Shown: piece after piece, positions 1-8,637 of the stretch | How positions within the stretch are numbered: position 1 is the first letter of the stretch | Layout: every line of letters begins with the position of its first letter | The notes under the pieces: model-generated | Databases searched by the model: none | Told to the model about the DNA's origin: nothing | What the model saw: only the letters and a program-made list of their open reading frames with translations | Program-made: the position numbers and the translations under genes | NCBI RefSeq assembly: GCF_002723615.1 | Contig: NZ_KZ304970.1 | Span: 12,837-54,993 of the forward strand | DNA length: 42,157 nucleotides | Origin: Limimaricola cinnabarinus | Lineage (GTDB): Bacteria; Pseudomonadota; Alphaproteobacteria; Rhodobacterales; Rhodobacteraceae | Direction of reading: 5' to 3'

Positions 1-202
1 CGGCCAGCGCGCCGCCTTCATGTATTCCCTGATAGGCACCGCAAAGCTGAACGACATCGATCCGCAAGCCTGGCTGGCCGACGTCATTGCCCGCATCTCC
101 GATATGCCGGTCTCGCGCCTGCACGAGTTGCTGCCTTGGGAATGGAATGCTGCAACCTCCCTGGTCAAGGCAGCCTGACCGCGGCACTCACCGGGTGCTT
201 AC
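1..202 (+). mobile_element. Right end of an IS66-type insertion sequence
   Basis: The element end is placed at the GCTTAC at 197-202, because IS66 family ends are typically GTAAGC-like when read inward. The following bases (caaggggc) would be one copy of the 8-bp target duplication typical of the family. The other copy lies outside the window, so the boundary is inferred. Confidence 0.55.
2..178 (+). CDS. IS66-family transposase (TnpC), C-terminal fragment cut by the window edge
   Basis: The first 58 codons are the open 3' end of a gene whose start lies outside the window. The peptide reads ...FMYSLIGTAKLNDIDP..WLADVIARI.......LHELLPW.W and ends at a TGA. This tail, with the SLIGTAKLN(DI)P block followed by a LLPW motif, is characteristic of the C-terminus of IS66-type TnpC transposases, the DDE enzyme of a three-gene insertion sequence. 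About 24 bases after the stop, a sequence ending in GCTTAC matches the usual outward-reading IS66 terminus (GTAAGC on the other strand). Whether the whole element is intact cannot be judged from here. Confidence 0.8.
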   Translation, partial: GQRAAFMYSLIGTAKLNDIDPQAWLADVIARISDMPVSRLHELLPWEWNAATSLVKAA

Positions 203-438
203 CAAGGGGCTAACGCTGACGCAATTCATCTGGCGAGAATGGCAGGCCAATCCCGACCTATTCCATCGAGAGCCGTGTCACTTGACCTCGGGACCATACA
301 GCGAGCAGATCCCGGAGTGGCACGACCGCTAACGAGATCCGCCCGGCGCGCCATCTCCGACAGCTCAGGAACCACGTCCCCGGACGCGGGTTGCCTCCCT
401 GATCGGCCCCTGAGGGGCCTTCGGACGGGGAGAGACAC
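203..438. other. Intergenic spacer between the IS66 end and the SDR gene
   Basis: No convincing gene is seen in these 236 bases. The only structure is a short perfect hairpin, GGCCCC-TGA-GGGGCC at 405-419, about 20 bases ahead of the GTG start. It could be an attenuator, a terminator of read-through from the IS, or chance in GC-rich DNA. Confidence 0.5.
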
Positions 439-1218
439 GTGGACGGCAGGCTGCATGACAGGATCGCGATCGTCACCGGTGCGGAATCGGGCATAGGCCG
501 CGCCACCGCCATCGCCATCGCACACGAGGGGGCGGATCTAATGTTGGCCTATCTGAACGATGCCGAGGCCGCCGACGCCACCGCGCAAGCGGTGCGCGAC
601 ACAGGCCGCGCCGCGGTGACCGTGCAATGCGACCACACCCGCCCGGAGGACGTGGAACGGCTCTTCTCCGCCACGCAGGACGCTTTCGGCCCGCCCGACA
701 TCCTGCTCAACTCAGCCGGTCTCGACGCGCCGGGCGACGAGGTGGCACAGATGACGGAGGAAACCTGGGAGAAAATGCTGAAGGTCGATCTCTTCGGCCC
801 CTTCCTGTGCTGCCGCGCCTTCATCCGCGCGCGCCGCGCCGCGGGCGGCGGCGGGCGAATCGTCAACATCTCCTCGGTGCACGAGGAGGTCGCCCGCACC
901 GGCTCGGCCGCCTATGATGCGGCCAAGGGGGGCCTGCGCAATCTCACCCGCACCCTGTGCCTCGAGCTGGCCCCCGACCGGATCGCGGTCAACAACATCG
1001 CGCCGGGGATGATCATGACGGCGATGAACCAGGAGGCGCAGGACGACCCCGAAGCGCGCGAGCGGCAGGTGCGCAACATCCCCTGGCGCCGCGCCGGGCA
1101 GCCCGAGGAGGTGGCGCATCTCGCGGTCTACCTCGCCTCGCCCGAGGCCGATTACGTCACCGGCCAGACCTTCACCATCGACGGGGGGCTTTCGCTGAAT
1201 GTCGGACAAGGCGCCTGA
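439..1218 (+). CDS. SDR family NAD(P)-dependent oxidoreductase
   Basis: This 259-residue classical short-chain dehydrogenase begins with GTG and is preceded by a GGGGAGAG ribosome-binding site. The Rossmann glycine motif TGxxxGIG lies at residues 13-20, the NSAG motif at 91-94, and the catalytic Ser (145/146), Tyr159 and Lys163 are all present. The C-terminus ends in the usual TGQTFTIDGG segment. The family reversibly oxidises alcohols or reduces ketones; glucose 1-dehydrogenase-like and 3-oxoacyl-ACP reductase-like members look alike at this level, so the substrate cannot be assigned. The last 20 bases overlap the start of the transporter gene, suggesting translational coupling. Confidence 0.92.
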   Translation: MDGRLHDRIAIVTGAESGIGRATAIAIAHEGADLMLAYLNDAEAADATAQAVRDTGRAAVTVQCDHTRPEDVERLFSATQDAFGPPDILLNSAGLDAPGDEVAQMTEETWEKMLKVDLFGPFLCCRAFIRARRAAGGGGRIVNISSVHEEVARTGSAAYDAAKGGLRNLTRTLCLELAPDRIAVNNIAPGMIMTAMNQEAQDDPEARERQVRNIPWRRAGQPEEVAHLAVYLASPEADYVTGQTFTIDGGLSLNVGQGA

Positions 1219-2509
1219 TCCCGAAGCCCCGATCGCGGCCCCGCAACGCATCGCCCATCCCGCCCTAGGCCTCCTTGGTATGGTGGCGCTGGTGCTGGTG
1301 GGCTGGGCGTTGCATGTCATGCAGCCGGTCTTCCTGCCGATCACCTTCGCCGTCTTCCTCGCGCTCCTGCTGAGCCCGGTCGACGCCTGGGCCGCGCGCC
1401 TCGCGGGCGGGCGGGCCTGGGTCGGCCATCTCGCTGCGATGCTGCTGCTTGCGCTGGCGCTGGCGGGCTTCGTCGGCGTGCTGTGGATCTCGGCGCAGCA
1501 ATTCCTCGTCCGCTTTCCGGCCGAGCAGGCCAGCGAGGCGGTCGAGCAGCTGTCGGGCGATGATGACGCCGAGGCGACGCCGGCGCAGACCGAAACCGGC
1601 ACTGCCGCCGAAAGCGCCGCCGACGAGGCCGCGGCGGGCGCGACCGGCGCTGCCGTCGAAAGCGCGATCCAGAGCACGCCGGGCGCGGGGCTCAACCCCG
1701 ACGACGCGCCCGACCCCGCGCAGGGCGAAGGCGGCGCGGGCGAGGGGCTGGTCGAGCAGATCCGCGGCCTCGCGGGCGGCGGCGGGCTCGGCGGCACGCT
1801 GATGGAGCGCGCCTCGGGGCTCGCCACCACCGTCGTCTCGACCATCTCGGGCATCGCCCTGGCGCTGGTGTTGATCTTCTTCCTGACGCTGCTGATGCTG
1901 TCCGAGGCACCGCGCTGGCATTCCAAGCTCGGCGCGATGCTGCGCCCCGAAAAGCGCGAGGAGGTGACGGGCGCGGTGGCGCTGGTCGCCTCCAAGACCC
2001 GGCGCTACCTCGCGGTGCGCTTCGTGCTCGGCATCGTCACCGCCCTGCTCTACACCGGCTGGCTCTGGCTCTTCGGGCTCGACCTCCTGCTGGTCTGGGC
2101 GCTGCTGACCTTCGTGCTCAACTTCGTGCCCAATATCGGCTCGCTGATCTCGGGGCTGCTGCCGGTGCTCTATGCCTACTTCACCAAGGACCCCTGGACC
2201 GCGACGCTGATCGGCGCCGGGATCGTCTTCATCGAGCAGGTGATGGGCAATTACGTCGATCCGCGCGTGCAGGGGCGGCACCTGTCGATCTCGGCGCTGG
2301 TGATCCTCTGTGCGCTGCTGTTCTGGGGCTGGATCTGGGGGGTCGCGGGCGCGATCCTCGCGGTGCCGATCACCATGGTGGTGATGGTCGCCTGCGCCCA
2401 TGTGCCGGGGCTGCGCTGGGTCGCGCTCGGCCTGTCGGACGAGACCGATTACGACGGGCTCGAGGAGCAGCTTGGCGCGCCGGGCAAGACCGACGTGCCG
2501 GACTGCTGA
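1199..2509 (+). CDS. AI-2E family transporter (PerM/YdiK-type membrane protein)
   Basis: A 436-residue polytopic membrane protein. It has paired hydrophobic segments near residues 22-60 and 80-100, then the conserved C-terminal core with strong transmembrane stretches, including NFVPNIGSLISG and the FIEQVMGNYVDPRVQG..LSISALVI motif diagnostic of the AI-2E/PerM family. Members are described as exporters or permeases of autoinducer-2 or other small solutes, but the substrate of most is unknown. Between the N-terminal helices and the core lies an unusual acidic, Ala/Gly-rich insert (roughly residues 115-200) that looks disordered. The ATG lies inside the 3' end of the SDR gene, with a G-rich stretch serving as its ribosome-binding site. 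Confidence 0.9.
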   Translation: MSDKAPDPEAPIAAPQRIAHPALGLLGMVALVLVGWALHVMQPVFLPITFAVFLALLLSPVDAWAARLAGGRAWVGHLAAMLLLALALAGFVGVLWISAQQFLVRFPAEQASEAVEQLSGDDDAEATPAQTETGTAAESAADEAAAGATGAAVESAIQSTPGAGLNPDDAPDPAQGEGGAGEGLVEQIRGLAGGGGLGGTLMERASGLATTVVSTISGIALALVLIFFLTLLMLSEAPRWHSKLGAMLRPEKREEVTGAVALVASKTRRYLAVRFVLGIVTALLYTGWLWLFGLDLLLVWALLTFVLNFVPNIGSLISGLLPVLYAYFTKDPWTATLIGAGIVFIEQVMGNYVDPRVQGRHLSISALVILCALLFWGWIWGVAGAILAVPITMVVMVACAHVPGLRWVALGLSDETDYDGLEEQLGAPGKTDVPDC

Positions 2510-2513
2510 AGCC

Positions 2514-3371
2514 TCACTTGCCGAACACCACCGTGCGGCTGTCATTGACAAGCACGCGGCGATCGAGATGCAGCGCCACCGCCCGGGCCAGAACGCGCCG
2601 CTCGATGTCGCGCCCCTTGGCGACGAGGTCCTCGGGCGTGTCGGCATGGGTGACGTGTTCGACGTCCTGGGAGATGATCGGCCCCTCGTCGAGATCCTCG
2701 GTGACGTAATGCGCCGTGGCGCCGATCATCTTCACGCCGCGCGCATGGGCCTGGTGATAGGGCTTGGCCCCCTTGAAGCCCGGCAGGAAGGAATGGTGGA
2801 TGTTGATGCAGCGCCCCGAAAGCCAGGCCGACATCTCGTCGGACAGGATCTGCATGTAGCGCGCCAGCACGACCAGCTCGGCCCCCGTCTCCTCGACCAG
2901 CGCCCGGATCTCGGCCTCCTGCTTCGGCTTGGTCTCGCGGGTGATCGGCAAGTGGTGATAGGGCACGTCCTCGGGCAGCGTCACCGAAAGCGCGCTGGCC
3001 GGATGGTTGCCCGCCACCGCGACGAGATCCATCGGCATCTCGCCGATCCGCTGGCGGTAGAGCAGGTCCGCGAGGCAATGGTCGAACTTCGACACCAGGA
3101 TCAGCACCTTCTGGCGGTAGTCCTGCGGGCTGAGCGTCCAGCTCATGCCGAAGGCGGTGCCGATGCCGTCCATCTTGGCGCGGAAGGCGCCGTCGCCGCC
3201 AAGCTCCTGCGGCAGGCGGAAGGCCACGCGCATGAAGAAGGTGCCGGTCTGCGTGTCGTCGAACTGCCGCGCCTCGGTGATGTCGCCGCCGGTCTCGGCC
3301 AGCGCGGTGGCGACGGCGGCGACGATGCCGGGGCGGTTGCGGCAGGTGAGGGTGAGGATATGGGTGGTCAT
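2514..3371 (-). CDS. purU: Formyltetrahydrofolate deformylase PurU
   Basis: The 285-residue product has an N-terminal ACT domain (about 1-80, HILTLTCRNRPGIVAAV) followed by a formyltransferase-type domain. The catalytic Asn190, His192 and Asp228 sit in NIHHSFLPGF and HYVTEDLDEGP. PurU hydrolyses 10-formyl-THF to formate and THF, balancing one-carbon pools. I chose the start at MTTHI because the family begins just ahead of the ACT domain; an upstream in-frame ATG would add 20 atypical residues. Its stop lies four bases from that of the convergent transporter. In Rhodobacteraceae PurU can also serve demethylation pathways that load folate, but nothing beside it here proves that. Confidence 0.95.
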   Translation of the reverse strand: MTTHILTLTCRNRPGIVAAVATALAETGGDITEARQFDDTQTGTFFMRVAFRLPQELGGDGAFRAKMDGIGTAFGMSWTLSPQDYRQKVLILVSKFDHCLADLLYRQRIGEMPMDLVAVAGNHPASALSVTLPEDVPYHHLPITRETKPKQEAEIRALVEETGAELVVLARYMQILSDEMSAWLSGRCINIHHSFLPGFKGAKPYHQAHARGVKMIGATAHYVTEDLDEGPIISQDVEHVTHADTPEDLVAKGRDIERRVLARAVALHLDRRVLVNDSRTVVFGK

Positions 3372-3528
3372 GGCGTGTCCCGTGCTGTCTTGCCGCCGTT
3401 TCTCGCCCGCCCTGCCCGGCAATGCCAGCACGCGCGCGCCGCTCCGGCACGGTTTGGCGACATCGCAGACACGAAACCCGCGCCGCGGGGCCGCGTTGGG
3501 GCACAGAGGTTTCCGATAGGAGCACGCG

Positions 3529-3804
3529 ATGAGCGACAGCAGGACGACGACCGATCACGACGAGATCCGCCAATGGTGCGAGGCGCGCGGCGGTCACCCG
3601 GCGCGGGTGCGCGACACCGCCAGCGGCGATGGCGGCGGCCTTCTCAGGATCGATTTCGAACCGCAGGCCGAGGGGCTCGAGCGGATTTCATGGGACGACT
3701 GGTTCGAGACCTTCGAAAGCAGCAAGCTTGCCTTCCTGCACCAGGACAGCGCCAAGGACGGCTCTGCGAGCCGCTTCAACAAGCTGGTCTCGCGCGACGG
3801 TTGA
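3529..3804 (+). CDS. Conserved small acidic protein of unknown function
   Basis: A 91-residue soluble protein with a good ribosome-binding site (TAGGAG, spacing 6). It contains DHDEIRQWCEARGGHPARV near the N-terminus and ISWDDWFETFESSKLAFLHQD in the second half. From memory this pattern recurs in small proteins of many bacteria that are sometimes mis-annotated as 1,4-alpha-glucan branching enzyme; no enzymatic motif is visible and I would not transfer that name. It is divergent from purU and upstream of the broken phosphatase gene. Confidence 0.75.
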   Translation: MSDSRTTTDHDEIRQWCEARGGHPARVRDTASGDGGGLLRIDFEPQAEGLERISWDDWFETFESSKLAFLHQDSAKDGSASRFNKLVSRDG

Positions 3805-3871
3805 CCCCCGCGGAGCCATAGTCGCGGCATCGTGGCTGGCATCTGCCTTCGCCGGGCGCTAAGCCGAAGGT

Positions 3872-4604
3872 ATGAAACAGCTCCTTGCCCTCGCGGGGCG
3901 CCGCTTTCGCGGGGCGCCCCCGGCCCCGGCCCCGGCCGATCCCTTCATGGCAATCGGGGATGTGCATGGCCGAGCCGACCTGCTGGAGGCGCTGCTCGGC
4001 AGGGTGCTCCGGGCATGCGCCCATGCTCCGGTCGTCGTGCTGGGCGACATGATCGACCGCGGCCCCGACAGTGCCGGCGTGCTGAAGCTTTTGCACGGCC
4101 TGCGGACCGCCGGGGTGATCTGCCTGCGCGGAAACCACGAGCAGATGCTGCTCGATTTTCTCGACGCGCCCGAGCGCTGCGGGGGGCACTGGTTTCGCAA
4201 CGGCGGGTTCGAGACGCTGGAAAGCTTCGGCATCGGGTTGCCCGACCCCGAGATCGACGGATCGCTGGGCGGCCGAGCTACGCGCCCGGCTCGGGCCGTT
4301 GCTGCCTTGGCTGCACGAGTTGCCCTTGATCTGGCGCAGCGGAAATGTGTTGGCCGTGCATGCCGGGCTCGATCCCGAGTGTCCCTGGGACGCGCAGCAG
4401 GATGCCCACCTGATCTGGGGGCATCCGCGCTTCGGCCACAGGCCTCGCCGCGACGGGCTCTGGGTGGTGCATGGCCATGTCGTGCAACCCGAACCGCTGT
4501 GCCGCCCAGGACGGATCGCGATCGACACCGGCGCCTGGTTCACCGGCCGTCTCAGCGCCGCGCGGATCGGCGCCGGGACGGTGGAGTTCGTGACCAAAGG
4601 CTGA
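3872..4604 (+). pseudogene. Metallophosphoesterase / PPP-type serine-threonine phosphatase, broken by a frameshift
   Basis: The reading frame from 3872 carries the PPP-family metal motifs: GDVHGR at residues 29-34, GDMIDRG near 58-64 and GNHE near 87-90. It then runs out of homology near 4262. The rest of the enzyme continues in another frame: WAAELRARLGPLLPWLHELP, the metal-ligand segment VHAGLDP, and WVVHGHVV..GRIAIDTGAWFTGRL. Deleting one base around 4262-4270 would restore one continuous protein of about 243 residues, the normal size for this family. Such enzymes hydrolyse phosphoproteins or dinucleoside polyphosphates. The gene is a true single-base pseudogene, a programmed shift (no slippery site seen), or a sequencing error. 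Confidence 0.85.
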
Positions 4605-4612
4605 TCCGCGCC

Positions 4613-6895
4613 TCAGGCGCGAATCCGCACCGGTACCCCCTTGTAGGCCGGGGTCTTCGACAGCTCGTCGTGGTAGTCGAGCGGCACCAGCGGGTTGGTC
4701 TCGGGGTAATAGGCCAGCACCGTGTCGTCGGGCAGATCATAGGCCACGATCCTGAGCCCGCCCACCTCGCGCGTCTCGCCATCCTCGATCGCGCAAGAGA
4801 GCGTCACCCGCTGCCCCTCCGCGAGACCGGTCTTCGCGATCGTTTCGGGGTTCATCATCACCACCTGCCGGTCGGTCTCGAGCCCGCGCAGCCGGTCGTT
4901 GAAACCATAGATCGTGGTGTTGAACTGGTCGTTCGAGCGCACGGTGACGAGGGTATAGCTGCCCTCTTTCGTCGCCTGCCCCAGCGCCGAAAGCGTCTCG
5001 GGCGCGGTGAAGATCGCCTTGCCAGTCTCGGTCTTCCACGTCCGCTCGCGCGCCGCGTTGCCCTTGTGAAAGCCGCCCGGCTCGAACAGCCGCGCGTTGA
5101 AGCGCTCGAACTTGTCGGGATAGCTTTCCTCGATCAGGTCGCGCACGAGGGCGTAATCGCCGATCCAGTCGTCCCATTTCACCTTCGGGTTCGGCTCCAG
5201 CGTCGCCTTGGCCAGCCCCGCCACGATGAAGGGCTCCGAGCGCAGCATCTTCGAGGCCGGCTCGCGCCTTCCCTGGCTGCCATGGATCATCGACAGGCTG
5301 TCCTCCATCGAGACCGCCTGCGGCCCGGTGGCCTGCAAGTCGAGCTCCGAGCGCACGAGACAGGGCAGCAGCCACGCCTCGCGGCCCACCAGCGTGTGGG
5401 AGCGGTTGAGCTTGGTCGCGATCTGGACGTTGATCTCCAGATCCTTCCAGGCCTCGTCGGTGCGGCCCTGGTCGGGGATGGCGCGGGCGAAGTTGCCGCC
5501 CAGAGAGACGAAGCCCTTGATCGAGCCGTCGAGAATGCCCCGCACCGCCTCGACCGTGGTGGTGCCCTCCTCGCGCGGGGCGGTGAAACCGAACATCTCT
5601 TCGAGCTTGTCGAGCGGCACCAGCTCGGGCTTTTCGGAAATGCCGACCGTGCGCTGGCCCTGCACGTTGGAATGGCCGCGCACCGGCGAGATGCCCGCGC
5701 CCTCGCGGCCGATATTGCCGCGCATCAGCAAAAGGTTCACATACATCGCGATGTTGAGACTGCCATGAACGTGCTGCGTCAGCCCCATGCCGTAGATGCC
5801 GATCACCTTCTCGGAATTGGCATACATCTCGCCCACCTCGGCGAGATCGGCATGGCGCAGCCCCGAGACGCGCTCGATCTCGGACCATTCCATCGCGCGG
5901 ATCGCCGCCTCGAATTCGGGCCAGCCGGAGGTGTGCTGCGCGACGAACTGCCGGTCGATCACGCCGCCGCCCTGCTCGTCGTCGATCTCGAACACGCGCT
6001 TGCACAGGCCTGCCAGCGCGGCGACATCCGAGCCGGGCTTGAGCTGCAGGTAGCGGTCCGAGATCACCGTCTCCTTGCCGCCCAGCATTTCGACCGGGTT
6101 CTGCGGATCGCGAAAGGTGACGAGACCGGCCTCGCGCACCGGGTTGAAGGTGACGATCTTGCAGCCGCGCTTCTTGGCGGCGCGCAGCGGGTGCAGGAAA
6201 CGCGGGCTATTGGTGCCGGTGTTCTGCCCCATGAAGATGATCATGTCGCAATGATCGAAATCCGACAGCACGCAGGTGCCGACCGGAGAGCCCGTCACCT
6301 TCTTGAGCCCGACGCTCGTGGTCTCGTGGCACATGTTAGAGCTGTCGGGCAGGTTGTTGTGCCCGTAGAGCCGGGCAAAGAGCTGGAACATGTAGGAGGT
6401 TTCGAGCGCGGCGCGGCCCGAGGTGTAGAACACCGTCGATTTCGGATCGAGCGCCTTGAGCTTCGTGCCGATCGCCGAGAAGGCCTCGTCCCATGTCGTC
6501 TCGACATATTTGTCGGTCGCCGGATCGTAGCGCATCGGATGGGTCAGCCGGCCCTGGATTTCCAGATCGTGATCGGCCCATGTGCGCAGCTCGCTCACCG
6601 TGTGGCGGGCGAAGAAGTCGGGCGTGCAGCGGTCGCGGGTCAGGTCCCAGATCGTCGCCTTGGCGCCGTTCTCGCAGAACTCCGCGACATGCGGGTTGGG
6701 GGGCTTGGTCCAGGCGCAGGAGGTGCACATGTGGCCGCCCGGCTTGTTCTGCCGCATCAGCGTCTCCAGAACGCCGGCATCGGGCCGCTCCTGGCCCATA
6801 TGCTTGGCCACGCTCTTGAGCGAGCCCCAGCCGCCGGAGGGGTGGTCGTAATGCGGCAGCTCCTCGCGCTGCCCGGTTTCCTTGCGATCGGTCAT
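4613..6895 (-). CDS. FdhF/YdeP-family molybdopterin-dependent oxidoreductase
   Basis: A 760-residue protein of the formate-dehydrogenase-alpha-like superfamily. The N-terminus has the shortened cysteine set CTSC (57-60) with Cys74 in FCENGAKA, as in YdeP-type enzymes. Cys189 lies in SNMCHETTS, where the molybdenum-ligating residue of this group is expected. The C-terminal molybdopterin dinucleotide-binding domain includes YTLVTVRSNDQFNTTIYG. It has no twin-arginine signal and is presumably cytoplasmic. Family members have been linked to acid resistance and oxidation of small acids, but the substrate is unknown. No fdhD, partner subunit or cofactor gene is adjacent. It is divergent from the P450 gene with a 132-base shared promoter region. 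Confidence 0.9.
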   Translation of the reverse strand: MTDRKETGQREELPHYDHPSGGWGSLKSVAKHMGQERPDAGVLETLMRQNKPGGHMCTSCAWTKPPNPHVAEFCENGAKATIWDLTRDRCTPDFFARHTVSELRTWADHDLEIQGRLTHPMRYDPATDKYVETTWDEAFSAIGTKLKALDPKSTVFYTSGRAALETSYMFQLFARLYGHNNLPDSSNMCHETTSVGLKKVTGSPVGTCVLSDFDHCDMIIFMGQNTGTNSPRFLHPLRAAKKRGCKIVTFNPVREAGLVTFRDPQNPVEMLGGKETVISDRYLQLKPGSDVAALAGLCKRVFEIDDEQGGGVIDRQFVAQHTSGWPEFEAAIRAMEWSEIERVSGLRHADLAEVGEMYANSEKVIGIYGMGLTQHVHGSLNIAMYVNLLLMRGNIGREGAGISPVRGHSNVQGQRTVGISEKPELVPLDKLEEMFGFTAPREEGTTTVEAVRGILDGSIKGFVSLGGNFARAIPDQGRTDEAWKDLEINVQIATKLNRSHTLVGREAWLLPCLVRSELDLQATGPQAVSMEDSLSMIHGSQGRREPASKMLRSEPFIVAGLAKATLEPNPKVKWDDWIGDYALVRDLIEESYPDKFERFNARLFEPGGFHKGNAARERTWKTETGKAIFTAPETLSALGQATKEGSYTLVTVRSNDQFNTTIYGFNDRLRGLETDRQVVMMNPETIAKTGLAEGQRVTLSCAIEDGETREVGGLRIVAYDLPDDTVLAYYPETNPLVPLDYHDELSKTPAYKGVPVRIRA

Positions 6896-7027
6896 GAAGG
6901 CTCGCTCCCCTGCCCTGCTTTCATCTCACCGCGACAAAACGATGCCCCGGGGCGGCGGGTTCCGGCCATCGGGCGGGATGGGCGGCATGGGCGGGGAACC
7001 CGATCGCGCCGCACCCGTTTCGCGGTC

Positions 7028-8284
7028 ATGACCGGCTCATCCCTCCCGCTTCTCAAGGCCCCCGACAGCACGCTTTCGCTGCTGCGCGAAGGCTATGACT
7101 TCATCGCGCGGCGCTGCGACAGGCTGGGGACGGACGGCTTTCGCACCCGGCTGATGCTGCGCCCCGTCGCCTGCCTGCGCGGGCCGCGCGCGGCGCAGGC
7201 CTTCTATGCGCCCGGCCGGATGACCCGGCGCGGCGCGATGCCCGGCAGCGTGCTGGCGCTGTTGCAGGACAAGGGCTCGGTGCAGCTTCTCGACGACGCG
7301 GCGCACAGACACCGGCGCGGGCTGTTCCTGCGGCTGATGACGCCCGAGCGGCTGGAGCGCGCGGCCCGTATCCTGCGCGAGGAATGGCAGGCCGCAAGGA
7401 TGGGCGGGCGCGAGATCGTGCTGGCCGAGGAGATCGGTCCGATCCTGACCCGCACCGCGCTGCGCTGGTGCGGGATCGAGACCGCCGACGCGGCGCCCCG
7501 GCTGCGCTGCGAGGAGTTCGAGGCGATGATCGGCGGCGCGGCGCTGGTCGGGCCGCGGCACTGGCGCGCGCGGATGCTGCGGCGGCGCTCCGAGGCCTGG
7601 GCGCGCGAGGTGATCCGCGCGGCGCGGGCCGGCGCCGCCCCCGCCGACAGCCCGCTTGCCCATGTCGCGCAGCACCGCGACCCTTCGGGCCTCGCGCTGC
7701 CGCGCGCGGTGGCGGCGGTGGAGCTCTTGAACCTGCTGCGCCCGATCGTGGCGGTTGGGCGGTTCATCGTGTTTTCGGCCCATGCGATTGTGACTCGGCC
7801 GGAGGCGCTCGCCGCGCTGCCCGACACGCCCGAGGCGCTGGACTGGTGGGGCGACGAGGTGCGCCGCCTCTACCCCTTCTTCCCGGTGATCGGCGGGCGG
7901 GTGCGGACGGGCTTCGACTTCGACGGCCATGGCTTCGGGCCGGGCGACTGGGTGCTGCTCGATCTCTTCGGCACCGATACCGACCCCGACGCCTGGCCCG
8001 ATCCGCTGCGCTTCGACCCGATGCGTCACGAGCGGGCGCGCGATCCCTTCGCCTTCGTGCCGCAGGGCGCGGGGTCGATGGAGGGCGGGCATCGCTGCCC
8101 GGGCGAGGCGCTGACCGCAAAGCTCGTGGCCGAGGCGACGGCGCTGTTGCGCGCATCGCGCCCCGAAGCGCCGCCGCAGGATCTCGGCATCCCGCATGAT
8201 CGCGTGCCCGCCGCCCCGGTCTCGGGGATGCGTCTGCGGCTGCAGGAACCTCTCCCCCCTGCTCCGGTTGAATGGCGACACTGA
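7028..8284 (+). CDS. CYP152-type cytochrome P450 (fatty-acid peroxygenase family)
   Basis: A 418-residue P450. The heme-thiolate loop is FVPQGAGSMEGGHRCPGE with Cys357, and an ExxR-type helix K motif is at 277-280. The distal I-helix region reads ELLNLLRPIVAVGRFIVF with Arg238-Pro239. In the CYP152 family (P450-BSbeta, P450-SPalpha, OleT) this Arg-Pro replaces the usual acid-alcohol pair and binds the fatty acid carboxylate, allowing H2O2-driven alpha/beta-hydroxylation or decarboxylation without a reductase. Consistently, no ferredoxin or reductase gene is adjacent. The residue that separates hydroxylases from OleT-type decarboxylases was not assigned. The start chosen is the ATG immediately ahead of the first conserved residues. 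Confidence 0.9.
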   Translation: MTGSSLPLLKAPDSTLSLLREGYDFIARRCDRLGTDGFRTRLMLRPVACLRGPRAAQAFYAPGRMTRRGAMPGSVLALLQDKGSVQLLDDAAHRHRRGLFLRLMTPERLERAARILREEWQAARMGGREIVLAEEIGPILTRTALRWCGIETADAAPRLRCEEFEAMIGGAALVGPRHWRARMLRRRSEAWAREVIRAARAGAAPADSPLAHVAQHRDPSGLALPRAVAAVELLNLLRPIVAVGRFIVFSAHAIVTRPEALAALPDTPEALDWWGDEVRRLYPFFPVIGGRVRTGFDFDGHGFGPGDWVLLDLFGTDTDPDAWPDPLRFDPMRHERARDPFAFVPQGAGSMEGGHRCPGEALTAKLVAEATALLRASRPEAPPQDLGIPHDRVPAAPVSGMRLRLQEPLPPAPVEWRH

Positions 8285-8299
8285 TCAAGGAGCCGCGAC

Positions 8300-8635
8300 A
8301 TGGCCGAGACACCGCACACCACCGACCGTTTGCGCCACGACATCGACGAGGGCAAGGCCGGCGACAAGAAGGGCTTTCCCGACACCGCCGCCTCGCCCCT
8401 GGGCACCGATGCCGAAGCCTCGGGCAACCTCGCCACTGAGGAAGAGGTCGCCCGCGCCCAGGCCGAGGAGACCGCGACCGGCACACGCGGCAACGCTGCC
8501 AAGGGGGCCGAGCCCTCGCGCCCGGTCAGCGCCGCGGCATCCCGCACCCCGCGCCAGACCAGCAACCGCACCATTCTCATCGCGGTGACGGTGGGGGCCG
8601 CGGTGGTGCTGACGGTGATCGCGCTGATCGTCTGA
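8300..8635 (+). CDS. Small tail-anchored protein of unknown function
   Basis: 111 residues: a long polar, Ala/Glu/Thr-rich and probably disordered region, then one C-terminal hydrophobic helix (about residues 92-111, ILIAVTVGAAVVLTVIALIV) that ends at the stop codon. The arrangement suggests a membrane-anchored protein with its N-terminus in the cytoplasm. The ribosome-binding site is AAGGAG just downstream of the P450 stop, 15 bases away, so it is probably co-transcribed with the P450 gene. Its stop is two bases from that of the convergent rep gene. Confidence 0.75.
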   Translation: MAETPHTTDRLRHDIDEGKAGDKKGFPDTAASPLGTDAEASGNLATEEEVARAQAEETATGTRGNAAKGAEPSRPVSAAASRTPRQTSNRTILIAVTVGAAVVLTVIALIV

Positions 8636-8637
8636 GC

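Noticed and set aside
3872-8284. One continuous 1470-codon frame joining a phosphatase start to the P450
   Set aside because: The middle is antisense to the molybdopterin oxidoreductase. The phosphatase part shifts frame near 4265 and the P450 has its own ATG at 7028; this is not a fusion.
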